Assembly: GCF_000154705.2 (NCBI RefSeq)
Contig: NZ_CM002917.1
Coordinates: 3,111,853-3,175,852 of the forward strand
DNA from: Hoeflea phototrophica DFL-43
GTDB lineage: Bacteria > Pseudomonadota > Alphaproteobacteria > Rhizobiales > Rhizobiaceae
Length of the DNA: 64,000 nucleotides
Direction: 5' to 3'
Position numbers and translations under genes: made by a program. Positions within the stretch are counted from its first letter, which is position 1, and every line of letters starts with the position of its first letter. This document shows positions 51,165-60,832 of this stretch, in pieces. Under the pieces are notes generated by a model. The model was not told where the DNA came from. It ran no database searches and saw only the letters and a list, made by a program, of their open reading frames with translations.

Positions 51165-54100
51165 CTATTCGGCCGGTTCGGCCACGCCACCATCACGGCC
51201 CTTGCCAAGCCCTACACGGGCCTTCACCCGCTCCCACCAGGCAGTGATCTTGCTGTCTTTGGAACGCGTGACGATCATCAGCAACGATGGCGTCACCACC
51301 AGAGTAAGCACGGTCGAGAAGGCAAGACCGAAAACGATGGCGCTCGACAAAGAAATCCACCACTGCGTCGAGGGAGCACCATAGGTGGTTTCATGCGCCA
51401 TCAGTTCGAGGTTGAACCCGAAGGCGATCGGCAGCACGCCGAGAATGGCGGTAACGGCCGTCAGCACCACAGGACGCGCGCGCTCGCGGCAGGTTTCAAG
51501 AATGGCTTCGAGCTTGTCGAGCCCGTTCTCACGGCGCAGGTGGTCAAAAGTGTCGATCAGCACGATGTTGTTGTTGACCACCACGCCGGCAAGCGCGATC
51601 ACGCCAATCCCGGTCATGACGATGCCGAAAGGTTGCCCCATGATCATGAGGCCCAACAGCACACCGATGGTCGACATCACCACGGCGGACAGCACCAGCC
51701 CGACCGAGAGGAAGCGATTGAACTGCGCCAACAGCACCACGAAGATCAAGAAGATCGCCGCGCCGAACGCTTTCATAAGGAACGCACCGGCAGCTTTTTG
51801 CTCTTCGTCTTCGCCGGCAAGTTTCCAACGGATGCCTGCCGCCTCCAGATTGGCCTCTTCCAGTTCTGCAACAACGCCCTGACGAAGCGGATCGGCCTGA
51901 ATGCCCTCACTGATACCGGCCTCCACCGTAATCGTGCGCACACCATTGATACGATTCAGCGTGCCCACACTCGGGGCCGGTTCGCGGCTCACGAAGTTGG
52001 CAATCGGCACCGAACCCTCTGCGGTTTCGATCCTGAGTTCATCCAGCGTCGACAGTGTGCGCCGGTCCTCAGGCAAACGCAGGCGGATATCCACCGCATC
52101 ATCAACGCCAGCCGGCCGGTAATCGGTAAGCTTCAGGCCCGAAGTGACCAATTGCACAACGGTGCCCACCGAGGACGGGCTGATGCCATAGCGCGCGGCC
52201 TCGGAGCGGTCGACCTTGATTTCCCAATCAATACCCGGCGGCGGCAAACCATCGGAAATGTCGATCACACCGGGGATCTGCTCAAGCTGTGCAGCCACCT
52301 TGCGTGCCACATCGCTCAACGCATCCGGATCGTTCGCGGAAGAAAGCTGGATTTGTATGGCCTTGCCGGTAGGCGGCCCGCCTTCGGGGACTTTGACCTC
52401 GATATCGACGCCCGGAAAGCCTGTCAGTTCACGGCGGAAATCCTCAAGAATATGCCCCGCCGGCTTGCGCTCACGCCAATCAACGAACTCATACTGGATC
52501 ACGCCGACCACATCCGCAGCAACATCATTTCCGCCACCGCCAACATTGCCGACGCGGGTGTAAACACTGGTCAAACCAGGCCAACCCAGGATCCTCTGCT
52601 CAACCATGCGCACCGCACTGTCCTTCTCGTCGAGCGACAGATTTCCGCGTGCATGGACGTAAAGAAGGCCGTAGTCCGGCTCGACGTCGGGGAAGAACTC
52701 GACACCCGATCCGTATTTACCATAAGCCACCGGAACCGCGATCAAGGTCGCAAGAGTGAAGGCCACGACGATGAACGGGTGACGCACGGCCCGCGCGACA
52801 AAACGCATGTAAAGCCCGTCACGCTTTGGCCCGTCTTCCACCATCGGCTTGGCAAACATCGCCCCCAAGGTCGGTGTGAACACCAGCGCATAGAACAGAG
52901 ATGCGGAAAGCGTCGCGATCAGCGTGATTGGCATGTACTTCATGAATTCGCCGACGGTACCAGGCCAGAACAGCAATGGCGAGAAAGCAGCAACCCGGGT
53001 CAACGTCGCCGCGACCACCGGACCGGCCATCCGCTTGGCGGCAAGCGAAAACGCCTCCTTGCGATCCATGCCCTCGGTCATTCGCCGCTCTGCAAACTCG
53101 GTGACGATGATTGCGTCGTCAACCAGCATGCCAACCGCAAGAATGAGGCTGAACAGAACCACGATGTTGACGGTGAGACCCGCAAGCGACAGCCCCAACA
53201 TGCCCATCAGGAATGAGGCAGGAATCGCAAAACCGATCAGCAAAGAAGCACGCCCTGACAGAGCATAAAGAATCACGATGAACACCAGGATCACCGCGGT
53301 CAGGACCGAGTTCTGAAGGTCGCTGAGCAATTGCCGGATGGAGGTCGACTTGTCCTGGCTGAAGCCGATTTCCGCGCCCTCGGGAAGCATCGCCTGGAAG
53401 TCTTCCGCAACCAGCTTCACCGCATCGACTGTTTCGATCAGATTAGCGCCGGTTCGCTTGGAAACCTCGATGGCAATTGCCGGCTTGCCATCAAGACGGG
53501 TAATTGTCTCCGCGTCCTTGAAGGTCGACCGGATGGTTGCCAGATCACGCGCACGAACCACGGCATTGGGCCCGGCGATGATCGGCAGATTGGCAACATC
53601 CTCAACCGTCTCGATCAACAGCGGCACCTTGACGGCATAGCGGCCTTCCGACCCTTCAAGCGCTCCGGCCGCAACGAGGGAATTGGAGGCATTGACGGCA
53701 GCGATCATCTGATCGAGCTGCATTCCGTAGGATGAAAGCTTGACCGGATCGATGATCACTTCAACCAGATCATCCCGCGCACCCTGCAACGAGGCATCAA
53801 GCACGCCAGTGACTTCCTCGATACGGTCACGCAGCTCGCGCGCAGCCTTGGTCAACGCCCGCTCGGGCACATTGCCGGAAAGCGTGACCACCAGCACCGG
53901 GAATTCGGACAGGTTGACTTCGTTGACCGTCGGCTCGTCGGCCCCTTGCGGCAGGTCCGGTTTGGCGTCGGAGACCTTGTTGCGGACATCGTCCAGCGCC
54001 TTGGCGAGATCGGCGCCTGCCATGAACTCGATCACCACATTGCCGCCGCCCTGATAGGCCGCCGAGCGCATCTCCTTGATGCCGGTGATGTTCTTGAGCT

Positions 54101-54308
54101 TGGTTTCCATCGGCCGCAGCAAGAGCCGCTCCGAATCTTCCGGAGAAATACCCGAATAGCTCAGGCTGACATAGATGATCGGGATCTTGATGTCCGGCTC
54201 GGCTTCCTTGGGAATCGAGATATAGGACATGGTCCCCGCAACAATCAGGAACATCAGAACGGCAAGCGTCAGCCGCGCGTTCCGGATGGCGAGGTCAACG
54301 ATATTCAT
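51165..54308 (-). CDS. RND family efflux permease (HAE1/AcrB-like)
   Basis: A 1047-residue inner-membrane RND transporter with two large periplasmic regions. The N-terminus has the usual first helix (ARLTLAVLMFLIVAGTMSYISIPKEAEPD), and a helix with ILAVGMLVDDAIIVTEFAER carries the paired aspartates of the proton relay. Exports toxic compounds with a membrane fusion protein and an outer-membrane channel. It is coupled to the adaptor gene by an ATGA overlap; no TolC-like gene lies in the window. Substrates are not predictable. Confidence 0.92.
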   Translation of the reverse strand: MNIVDLAIRNARLTLAVLMFLIVAGTMSYISIPKEAEPDIKIPIIYVSLSYSGISPEDSERLLLRPMETKLKNITGIKEMRSAAYQGGGNVVIEFMAGADLAKALDDVRNKVSDAKPDLPQGADEPTVNEVNLSEFPVLVVTLSGNVPERALTKAARELRDRIEEVTGVLDASLQGARDDLVEVIIDPVKLSSYGMQLDQMIAAVNASNSLVAAGALEGSEGRYAVKVPLLIETVEDVANLPIIAGPNAVVRARDLATIRSTFKDAETITRLDGKPAIAIEVSKRTGANLIETVDAVKLVAEDFQAMLPEGAEIGFSQDKSTSIRQLLSDLQNSVLTAVILVFIVILYALSGRASLLIGFAIPASFLMGMLGLSLAGLTVNIVVLFSLILAVGMLVDDAIIVTEFAERRMTEGMDRKEAFSLAAKRMAGPVVAATLTRVAAFSPLLFWPGTVGEFMKYMPITLIATLSASLFYALVFTPTLGAMFAKPMVEDGPKRDGLYMRFVARAVRHPFIVVAFTLATLIAVPVAYGKYGSGVEFFPDVEPDYGLLYVHARGNLSLDEKDSAVRMVEQRILGWPGLTSVYTRVGNVGGGGNDVAADVVGVIQYEFVDWRERKPAGHILEDFRRELTGFPGVDIEVKVPEGGPPTGKAIQIQLSSANDPDALSDVARKVAAQLEQIPGVIDISDGLPPPGIDWEIKVDRSEAARYGISPSSVGTVVQLVTSGLKLTDYRPAGVDDAVDIRLRLPEDRRTLSTLDELRIETAEGSVPIANFVSREPAPSVGTLNRINGVRTITVEAGISEGIQADPLRQGVVAELEEANLEAAGIRWKLAGEDEEQKAAGAFLMKAFGAAIFLIFVVLLAQFNRFLSVGLVLSAVVMSTIGVLLGLMIMGQPFGIVMTGIGVIALAGVVVNNNIVLIDTFDHLRRENGLDKLEAILETCRERARPVVLTAVTAILGVLPIAFGFNLELMAHETTYGAPSTQWWISLSSAIVFGLAFSTVLTLVVTPSLLMIVTRSKDSKITAWWERVKARVGLGKGRDGGVAEPAE

Positions 54309-55450
54309 TGCGAAAGACCAGCGGCAAGCGCGTCAGACCCCAGCAACGCATCGGCGCCCACCGGCACCGCCGCGACTGTCTCACCATCGCTGACAAGATC
54401 CTGCCCGGCAACAATGATCTTTGCATTCAGCGGCACGCCGCTCAGCACCAGGCCATCGGGAGAATCGTCAATCAGATCGATCGGCACAAAGCCGACCGTA
54501 TTGTCCGCGTTCAGGATCCGCAGCCCGAGATCGCCTGCGGCGTCGAGCGTGACCACCGAACGTGGAAGCTTGACCGCGGTAACAGCCTTCGACTTGATCA
54601 TGATCTCGGCGGTCATGCCGGAGGGCGTCCGGTTTTCCGGATTGGGGATGGCGATTTCGATCGGGAAGGTGCGGGTTCCCGATGTGGCTTCAAGACTGAT
54701 GTGACGGACCTTGCCTGTGACAACAGCACCGCTGATCAACCGGACATCGGCCTCGCTGCCAACCTGGACATGAACGATGTCGCGCTCGCTGACCTCACCA
54801 AGCGCAAGCACCGGATCAAGCTGCAACAGAACGGCAACCGCCTCACCGGATGGCATCCAGGCGCCCTCTTCGACCAGCACCTGGTCGATCACTCCCGAAA
54901 ACGGCGCTACAACGGTAAGCCGGTCGACATCGGCCTCCGCAGTCTCGAGCTGCGAACGGGCTGATGCCAGCGCTGATCTCGCATTGTCGGCCTGGGTCGA
55001 CGGCAAGATACCACTTGCCACCAGCCGCTCGGCATTTTCCATTTCTTTCTTGCGTTGTTCGAGCAACGCACGCCCGGTCTCCACCATGGCGCCACGCTCA
55101 TCACCTTCAAGCACCAGAATCACGTCGCCAGCGTTGACCCGGTCCCCCTTCTCAACCCGCAATTCACCAAGAATACCGGCACTGCGCGTGGCCAGTGTCG
55201 AGCGTTTGTCGGGAGCCGTCACACCCGAAACCCGGATGATGCGGTTGTGCTCGATAAAGTCAGGCGTCAACACGCCCACCGTTCGCAGCGTCGTGGGCTC
55301 CTGGGCCTCAACTGCAGGGCTCTCGGCGGCCGTCTCACCGGTATCTTTTGCAGCACTCCCGATGGACGAGAATTCACCGGTCAGCACCCAGGTTGCCGAT
55401 ACGGCGAGAACCACAAATGCTGCTATGGTGTGAAACCTTGGCCTGGCCAT
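54305..55450 (-). CDS. RND efflux periplasmic adaptor (membrane fusion protein)
   Basis: A 381-residue adaptor with an N-terminal membrane anchor (FHTIAAFVVLAVSATWVL), a lipoyl-like region (RSAGILGELRVEKGDRVNAGDVIL), an alpha-helical hairpin of about 60 residues and a second half lipoyl segment (TVVAPFSGVIDQVLVEEGAW). It links the RND permease to an outer-membrane channel. The ATG at 55450 begins at the membrane anchor; a frame extending to 55510 adds 20 residues with no clear role. Confidence 0.88.
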   Translation of the reverse strand: MARPRFHTIAAFVVLAVSATWVLTGEFSSIGSAAKDTGETAAESPAVEAQEPTTLRTVGVLTPDFIEHNRIIRVSGVTAPDKRSTLATRSAGILGELRVEKGDRVNAGDVILVLEGDERGAMVETGRALLEQRKKEMENAERLVASGILPSTQADNARSALASARSQLETAEADVDRLTVVAPFSGVIDQVLVEEGAWMPSGEAVAVLLQLDPVLALGEVSERDIVHVQVGSEADVRLISGAVVTGKVRHISLEATSGTRTFPIEIAIPNPENRTPSGMTAEIMIKSKAVTAVKLPRSVVTLDAAGDLGLRILNADNTVGFVPIDLIDDSPDGLVLSGVPLNAKIIVAGQDLVSDGETVAAVPVGADALLGSDALAAGLSQ

Positions 55451-55694
55451 TCTTAAACCTGCTCTCTGGATAACGCGCCCGGTGTCCGAAGACCGCCAAC
55501 ACCGCAGCATAAAAACGAACAGCGACCGATGGAAGCCGTGTCGAGGAACTTAAAGACGCTTATATAGTGGCAAGATTAGGTAAGAAAAAGACCAACGATG
55601 AACATTTGATCGGCACGGAACCGTTCAAATTCGCCGGTGGCTTGACTGCAACATACACAGGTTTTCCTGTGAGGACGATTCTCCCAGCAAGCCC

Positions 55695-56465
55695 TTATGG
55701 CAGGCGAGTGGTTTCAATCAGCTCTACGTCATAGTCCCGGCAAATATTGCGTATCGCATCATCGGGACAGCGATCGGTCACGAAGGTATCGACCTGCTCG
55801 AGATGGCCGATGCGAACCGGTGCCGTGCGTTCGAACTTGGTCGAATCGGCGACCAGAACCACCTGCCTGGCATTGGCGATGATCGCCTGGGCGACCTTCA
55901 CTTCGCGGAAATCATAATCGAGCAGAGCCCCGTCGCCGTCGATCGCCGAGGCGCCGATCACAGCGTAGTCCACTTTGAACTGGCGGATGAAATCCACCGC
56001 CGCTTCTCCCACAATGCCGCCATCCGATGACCGCACCACACCTCCGGCGATCACCACCTCGAATTGCCCGAAAGGCCGCATCCGGTTGGCGACATTAATA
56101 TTGTTGGTGATGATCATCAATTGCCCATGCTTCAGCAGGGCCTGGCTCACAGCCTCGGTCGTGGTGCCGATATTGATAAATAGCGACGCATTGTCGGGGA
56201 TAAGTGCTGCAGCCGCGGTGCCGATCGCCTGTTTTTCATCCGCCGCGATCTGGCCGCGCTGCTCGTACTCCATGTTTTGCGTGCCCGATGGCACAACGGC
56301 ACCGCCATGGATCCGGGTCAGCAACTGGCGCTCGCACAGATCATTGAGATCCTTGCGGATCGTTTGCGGCGTGACCTCAAAGCGGTTCGCAAGATCCTCC
56401 ACCAGCACACGGCCCTCGAGCTTGGCAAGGTCGATGATTTCGGAGTGACGGGGTGTAAGGTACAT
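55695..56465 (-). CDS. DeoR/GlpR family transcriptional regulator
   Basis: A 256-residue DeoR-type regulator with the helix-turn-helix VLVEDLANRFEVTPQTIRKDLNDL and RIHGGAVV in the N-terminal 60 residues, and a sugar-phosphate-binding domain with the FINIGTTTEAVSQAL segment. Family effectors are phosphorylated sugars, with glycerol 3-phosphate being typical for the GlpR branch. The ATG at 56465 is preferred to an adjacent TTG. No sugar operon is next to it, so its targets are elsewhere or include the sbt pair. Confidence 0.85.
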   Translation of the reverse strand: MYLTPRHSEIIDLAKLEGRVLVEDLANRFEVTPQTIRKDLNDLCERQLLTRIHGGAVVPSGTQNMEYEQRGQIAADEKQAIGTAAAALIPDNASLFINIGTTTEAVSQALLKHGQLMIITNNINVANRMRPFGQFEVVIAGGVVRSSDGGIVGEAAVDFIRQFKVDYAVIGASAIDGDGALLDYDFREVKVAQAIIANARQVVLVADSTKFERTAPVRIGHLEQVDTFVTDRCPDDAIRNICRDYDVELIETTRLP

Positions 56466-56587
56466 CAAGAAAAGCAGGCCAGATAATGGTTCGGTTTCGG
56501 CAACACATTAAAGCGAAGCGATCAGTCTGCACAAGCGGTTGGCACTGCTGAATCCCCAGCCAAGGGACCGTGGGTGACGTTCGGCAC

Positions 56588-56905
56588 TCAGAATCGGTCG
56601 GGCCGGACCACGGACACATCGGAAATCGTGATCACGCCCATCTGCGGGCTCACGACGTCAAATATATCGGTGAGCACATGATCGAGCTCTTCAGCGTCCA
56701 GCACCACCAGGACCTTCACCATCTGACCGGCGTCCCCGATCATGCCCTCGCGGTCCCACTCACCTTCCGATCCTGAGCCCGACAATGCCGGAAAAACGGT
56801 AAATCCCGTAACCCCGTTGGCGGCCAGATGTCGCTGCACGCGCTTGAGGATCGGCCTCTCGCAGATGATCTGGATCTGTTTCTTGGCAAAAGTATGCATG
56901 ACCAT
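56588..56905 (-). CDS. sbtB: PII-like protein, SbtB-type partner of SbtA
   Basis: A 105-residue PII-like protein. The first strand and helix (KQIQIICERPILKRVQRHLAANGVTGFTVFP), a glycine/serine-rich loop around residues 41-62, and the final strand (GVITISDVSVVRPDRF) match the SbtB pattern. The C-terminal redox R-loop (CGPxGC) of cyanobacterial SbtB is absent. It is expected to bind adenine nucleotides and regulate SbtA. The ATG with CGGAG ahead lies nine bases after the sbtA stop. Confidence 0.75.
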   Translation of the reverse strand: MVMHTFAKKQIQIICERPILKRVQRHLAANGVTGFTVFPALSGSGSEGEWDREGMIGDAGQMVKVLVVLDAEELDHVLTDIFDVVSPQMGVITISDVSVVRPDRF

Positions 56906-56914
56906 GCTCCGATT

Positions 56915-57907
56915 CTACGCCGCCATTTGCGCAATCGCAATATAGGCCGGGATCCCGATTGTAAGGTTCATCGGAAATGTAATACCCAAAGAAAGTGTCA
57001 GATAGATCGCGGGTCGTGCTTCGGGCAACGCAAGCCGGAGCGCGGCGGGAACCGCGATGTAAGAAGCGGAGGCGCCAAGCACCATCAGCAACGCCACACC
57101 GCCGGTGGAAAGCCCGATCACCAGCCCCGCGGCAAGCGCGAACACCGCGCCGACATAGGGCATCACCAGTCCGAAAGCGACCAGGCCGGGGCTCATGTGC
57201 TTCCAGCCGGAGCGAATGCCACGGCCCGCGACAGCGCCCATATCAAGCAGGAACAGGCACAGCACACCCTTGAAAGGATCGACGATGAAGGGGCCGATGT
57301 CTGCCAATCCCTTCGGACCCGCAAGATATCCGATCACGAACGACCCGATCAGCACGACAACCGAGGAATTGAGCATCACCTCCGACATCAAGCCTTCTTC
57401 CTTGGCGTGAGCCTTTGCAGAATCCTTCGCCGGTTGGCGTCCGGCGTGGGCCAGAAACAACGCCATCAGGATCGCCGGCGTTTCCATCACCGCCGCCACC
57501 GCGACCAGATATCCCTCGAAGCTCAGTCCCACAAGGCGCAGCGCCTCGCTGCCGGCAACGAATGTAACGATGGAAATCGAGCCGTAATGCGCCGCCACCG
57601 CCGCGCGATCAACCTGGTCAAGCCGCGCCATGACAGTCAACAAAGCAAAAGCCACAAGTGGGATCAGCGCCGAAAGCATAGCACCAGCAATCAGAGCCAG
57701 CGCGATGTCGATGCCGAGCCCGTGCTCGGCCACCGCGACGCCGCCCTTGAAGCCGATTGCCAGCATCAGATAGATCGACAATGTCTTCGCCACCGCTTCG
57801 GGCAACGTCAAATGTGATCCTGCAATGGTGCCAAGGAAGCCCAGGGCAAAAAACAGCACGGCCGGTGAAAGAAGGTTTGCGGTCGCGAGCGCCAGAATGT
57901 CCTGCAT
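56915..57907 (-). CDS. sbtA: Sodium-dependent bicarbonate transporter family permease (SbtA)
   Basis: A 330-residue membrane protein of the SbtA/DUF897 family. It starts MQDILALATANLLSPAVLFFALGFLGTIAGSHLTLPE and has about ten hydrophobic helices with FKGGVAVAEHG and HYGSISIVTFVAGSEAL segments. Cyanobacterial members import bicarbonate with sodium. The ATG at 57907 is used; a longer frame of 27 codons is arginine-rich and unlikely. It is followed directly by the PII-like gene, so the pair forms a regulated transporter. In this heterotrophic setting it may supply carboxylases rather than carbon fixation, or carry another anion. Confidence 0.85.
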   Translation of the reverse strand: MQDILALATANLLSPAVLFFALGFLGTIAGSHLTLPEAVAKTLSIYLMLAIGFKGGVAVAEHGLGIDIALALIAGAMLSALIPLVAFALLTVMARLDQVDRAAVAAHYGSISIVTFVAGSEALRLVGLSFEGYLVAVAAVMETPAILMALFLAHAGRQPAKDSAKAHAKEEGLMSEVMLNSSVVVLIGSFVIGYLAGPKGLADIGPFIVDPFKGVLCLFLLDMGAVAGRGIRSGWKHMSPGLVAFGLVMPYVGAVFALAAGLVIGLSTGGVALLMVLGASASYIAVPAALRLALPEARPAIYLTLSLGITFPMNLTIGIPAYIAIAQMAA

Positions 57908-58026
57908 CAGATTGTCAGTCCCTTTTTCGCGTCGCGGTCGATTTAGCCGCATTGTGCGCCCTGCACCAGAGGCCCGGCCCGGTTTCACACAGCAACTCCG
58001 GTCGATCCTTGGCTTTGGTGCCGATC

Positions 58027-58944
58027 TCAGCTTCCCATGGTTCGCCGCCTGAGAATATCGGCGAAAAATCCCGCAGCATCGTTCTGCCTGTCGGCTTCCC
58101 GCGAGATCAACCCCACCGCACCCAGCGTCGAGCCGGTGTCGATCGGAAGCTCGACGAACTCTCCCGAGACAATTTCCGCCGCCACGACGCCACGTGAAAT
58201 GATCCAGATCGCATCGCCTGAACGCACGAACGCCCGGCCGAAACTATCCGAGACAGTCTCAACAGCTTGAACCGGCCGCGCCATGCCCTGCTCCAGCATC
58301 ACCCGCTCGACATAGGGATGGATGATCGAGCCTTCAGGCGGCACCAGCACCGGATAGCGGCTCAGGATATCGGCGCCCACCTGCCGTTGCCCGGCAAGCG
58401 GATGAGTGCGGGAGACAACAAAGATCACACGGTCCCGGTAGAGCGGTTCGAAGCGCAGGCTCTCCATCATTTCCGGTGCCGGCATCCGGCCCATCACCAG
58501 ATCGAGATCCCCTTTGCGCAGCTGATCAAGCAGCACCCGGTTTTCTCCGGTGACGACACGCAGGGGACTTTTCAATCCGGACGCCAGAAAATCCGCCACC
58601 GCTCCGGGCATCACGGTGGCCGAAACCGTCGGCAACGCACCGATCCGAACCGGCGGGCCTGACGACGTGGCGATATTGGCAAGCGCTGAAATTCCGCCGC
58701 GCACCGCCGCCAGCCCTGACCCCGCATGGGACAGAAACACCTCGCCCTTGTGTGACAGCTTGATGCCCCGGCCATCGCGTTCCACCAGCGCGGCACCAAC
58801 AATCTCTTCGAGCTCGCGGATGGTCCGGGTCACCGCCGGCTGGGTCAGCGACAGGGTGATTGCCGCACGGCCCACACTCTTTTGCCGGGCCACTTCAACA
58901 AAGGCTTCGAGATGGCGGATCTTGATGCGTCGGGAAATATCCAT
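58027..58944 (-). CDS. pcaQ: LysR family regulator, PcaQ-like
   Basis: A 305-residue LysR regulator that starts MDISRRIKIRHLEAFVEVAR and continues KSVGRAAITLSLTQPAVTRTIRELEEI, the characteristic N-terminus of PcaQ, the activator of protocatechuate genes responding to beta-carboxy-cis,cis-muconate and gamma-carboxymuconolactone. The ATG at 58944 is chosen because it matches that start. It is divergent from pcaIJFB with an inverted repeat in the shared promoter, so it likely activates them. Confidence 0.85.
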   Translation of the reverse strand: MDISRRIKIRHLEAFVEVARQKSVGRAAITLSLTQPAVTRTIRELEEIVGAALVERDGRGIKLSHKGEVFLSHAGSGLAAVRGGISALANIATSSGPPVRIGALPTVSATVMPGAVADFLASGLKSPLRVVTGENRVLLDQLRKGDLDLVMGRMPAPEMMESLRFEPLYRDRVIFVVSRTHPLAGQRQVGADILSRYPVLVPPEGSIIHPYVERVMLEQGMARPVQAVETVSDSFGRAFVRSGDAIWIISRGVVAAEIVSGEFVELPIDTGSTLGAVGLISREADRQNDAAGFFADILRRRTMGS

Positions 58945-58956
58945 ACCAGTTCCGGG

Positions 58957-58980
58957 ATGATTAATAGGCTCAAAAATCAT
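58957..58980. promoter_or_regulatory. Inverted repeat in the pcaQ-pcaI divergent promoter
   Basis: ATGATT and AATCAT are six-base arms separated by 12 bases, including the T-N11-A pattern of LysR sites, 13 bases upstream of pcaQ. The described rhizobial PcaQ box (ATAACC-N4-GGTTAA) was not found, so the assignment is tentative. Confidence 0.45.
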
Positions 58981-59042
58981 TATTCATTTCCATTCCAATA
59001 TGTAAATCTCTTTCCTAAATCGGAACCGGTCCGGAGGAGCAG

Positions 59043-59174
59043 ATGACCGCTACCGCATTCAAGACAGTTGCAGGCACTGCGTCATCACCGGTGCTGCCTT
59101 ATCCCCGAGCGGGTGCCAGCCAAACGGGGTGTTGCACCCGGGGCCCAAACCAAACCATTCTCGTCGACAACTAG
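59043..59174 (+). CDS. Putative 43-codon leader reading frame ahead of pcaI
   Basis: An ATG preceded by a strong GGAGGAG opens a frame of 43 residues (beginning MTATAFKTVAGTASSPVLPY, then PRAGASQTG) that ends nine bases before the pcaI start. The next gene also has its own AGGA site overlapping the stop. It could be a translated leader, a coupling device or the relic of a lost gene. No family is recognised, and only the ribosome site and position support translation. Confidence 0.4.
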   Translation: MTATAFKTVAGTASSPVLPYPRAGASQTGCCTRGPNQTILVDN

Positions 59175-59183
59175 GATCAAGCC

Positions 59184-60038
59184 ATGGCCCATTTCCTGCC
59201 GCTGCCCGATGCGGTGGCGCAAAACCTCAAATCAGGCGATACCGTCGCCTTCGAAGGGTTTACCCATCTCATTCCGCACGCCAGCGCCCATGAGGCGATC
59301 CGCCAGGACGTCCGGGACCTGACGCTGGTGCGCATGACACCGGACGTCATATATGACCAGCTCATCGGCATGGGCATGGTGCGTAAGTTGATTTTCTCCT
59401 ATGCTGGCAATCCCGGCGTCGGGCTTCTGCGCCGCTTGCGCGATGCGGTGGAGAACGGCTGGCCGCACAGGATCGAGATCGAGGAACACTCCCACGCCGC
59501 CATGGCAAATGCCTATGAAGCAGGCGCCGCGGGACTGCCCTTTGCCACCTTCCGGGGCTACAAGGGCGCCGAACTCGCCCGCGTCAACGCAAACATCCGA
59601 TCGGTCACCTGCCCCTTTACCGGCGAGGAACTGGCAGCGGTACCCGCAATCCGGCCCGATGTCACCTTCATCCATGCCCAGAAAGCCGACCGCAAGGGCA
59701 ATGTCCTGATCGAAGGCATTGTCGGCGTGCAGAAGGAAGCGGTGCTGGCCGCCAAGCGCGCTGTCGTGACGGTGGAAGAGGTTGTCGATGATCTGGCGGC
59801 CCATCCCAATGCCTGCGTTCTGCCGGGCTGGACTGTCAGCGCCATCTCCGTGGTGCCGGGCGGCGCCCATCCCTCCTACGCCCATGGCTACTACCCGCGC
59901 GACAATGCAAGCTACATCGCCTGGGACAAGATCGCCGCTGACCGGGGGGAATTCCTGGCCTGGATGAAACACAACGTGCTCGACGCCTCGCCTGAGGATT
60001 TCGCAGAGCGCACCAAAGATTTGAGGAGCGCGGCATGA
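59184..60038 (+). CDS. pcaI: 3-oxoadipate CoA-transferase subunit A
   Basis: A 284-residue subunit of family I CoA-transferases, with GDTVAFEGFTHLIPHASAHEAIR near the start and GVVQKEAV-like region (EGIVGVQKEAVLAAKRAVVTVEEVVDD) later. With PcaJ it transfers CoA from succinyl-CoA to beta-ketoadipate. It overlaps pcaJ by four bases (ATGA), which supports a fixed subunit ratio. AGGA precedes the ATG. Confidence 0.9.
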   Translation: MAHFLPLPDAVAQNLKSGDTVAFEGFTHLIPHASAHEAIRQDVRDLTLVRMTPDVIYDQLIGMGMVRKLIFSYAGNPGVGLLRRLRDAVENGWPHRIEIEEHSHAAMANAYEAGAAGLPFATFRGYKGAELARVNANIRSVTCPFTGEELAAVPAIRPDVTFIHAQKADRKGNVLIEGIVGVQKEAVLAAKRAVVTVEEVVDDLAAHPNACVLPGWTVSAISVVPGGAHPSYAHGYYPRDNASYIAWDKIAADRGEFLAWMKHNVLDASPEDFAERTKDLRSAA

Positions 60039-60832
60039 GCGAGCTTGATTTCACCCCGGACGAAATGATGACCATCGCAGCCGCCCGGGCGCTCAAGAAC
60101 ACCGATGTCTGCTTTGTCGGCATCGGTGCGCCCTCGGCCGCCTGCAACATCGCCCGCCTCACCCACGCGCCCGATGTCACGCTGATCTATGAGAGCGGCA
60201 CCATCGGCACGGCTCCCACGGTGCTGCCGCTATCGATCGGCGATGGCGAACTGTGCGAAACGGCAGTCACAACGGTCTCGGTGCCCGAGATGTTCCGCTA
60301 CTGGCTGCAGGGAGGACGGGTCACGGTCGGTTTCCTCGGTGCAGCTCAGATTGACCGCTTCGGCAACATCAACACCACCGTGATCGGCGATTACGATGCT
60401 CCCAAGACCCGTCTCCCCGGTGGCGGCGGCGCACCTGAAATCGCCTCGTCCTGCGGCGAGATCTTCATCACGCTCAAGCAGTCCAAGCGCGCCATGGTCG
60501 AAAAGATCGACTTCTTCACCAGCTTCGGCCATGGCGAGGGCGGCGATCACCGCGCCCGTCTTGGCATCACCACCAAGGGCCCGACACTGATGGTCACCGA
60601 TCTTGCGGTGTGGAAAGCCGACCCGGAAACATCTGAATTCACCGTCGTCTCGTTGCATCCCGGTGTCAGCCGGGACATGGTCCAGGACACCTGCGGCTGG
60701 ACGGTCCGCTTCGCTGACGAACTGTCCGAGACCCCGCACCCCACTGAGATCGAACTGAGCACATTGCGCGATCTCAGAGCCCGCACAAAGGCCGCCCATT
60801 CCAGTGGCGCCAAGACCGGAGAAGCCGCCTGA
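60035..60832 (+). CDS. pcaJ: 3-oxoadipate CoA-transferase subunit B
   Basis: A 265-residue second subunit carrying the catalytic glutamate (Glu53 in IYESGTIG), which forms the glutamyl-CoA intermediate of this family. Further conserved segments are GFLGAAQIDRFGNINTT and LPGGGGAPEIASS. It is translated together with pcaI through an ATGA overlap, and shares one base with pcaF (TGATG). Confidence 0.9.
   Translation: MSELDFTPDEMMTIAAARALKNTDVCFVGIGAPSAACNIARLTHAPDVTLIYESGTIGTAPTVLPLSIGDGELCETAVTTVSVPEMFRYWLQGGRVTVGFLGAAQIDRFGNINTTVIGDYDAPKTRLPGGGGAPEIASSCGEIFITLKQSKRAMVEKIDFFTSFGHGEGGDHRARLGITTKGPTLMVTDLAVWKADPETSEFTVVSLHPGVSRDMVQDTCGWTVRFADELSETPHPTEIELSTLRDLRARTKAAHSSGAKTGEAA

Noticed and set aside
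59043..59174. The pcaI leader frame as a truncated pcaH
   Set aside because: The readable residues do not match the PcaH N-terminus in any of the three frames examined.
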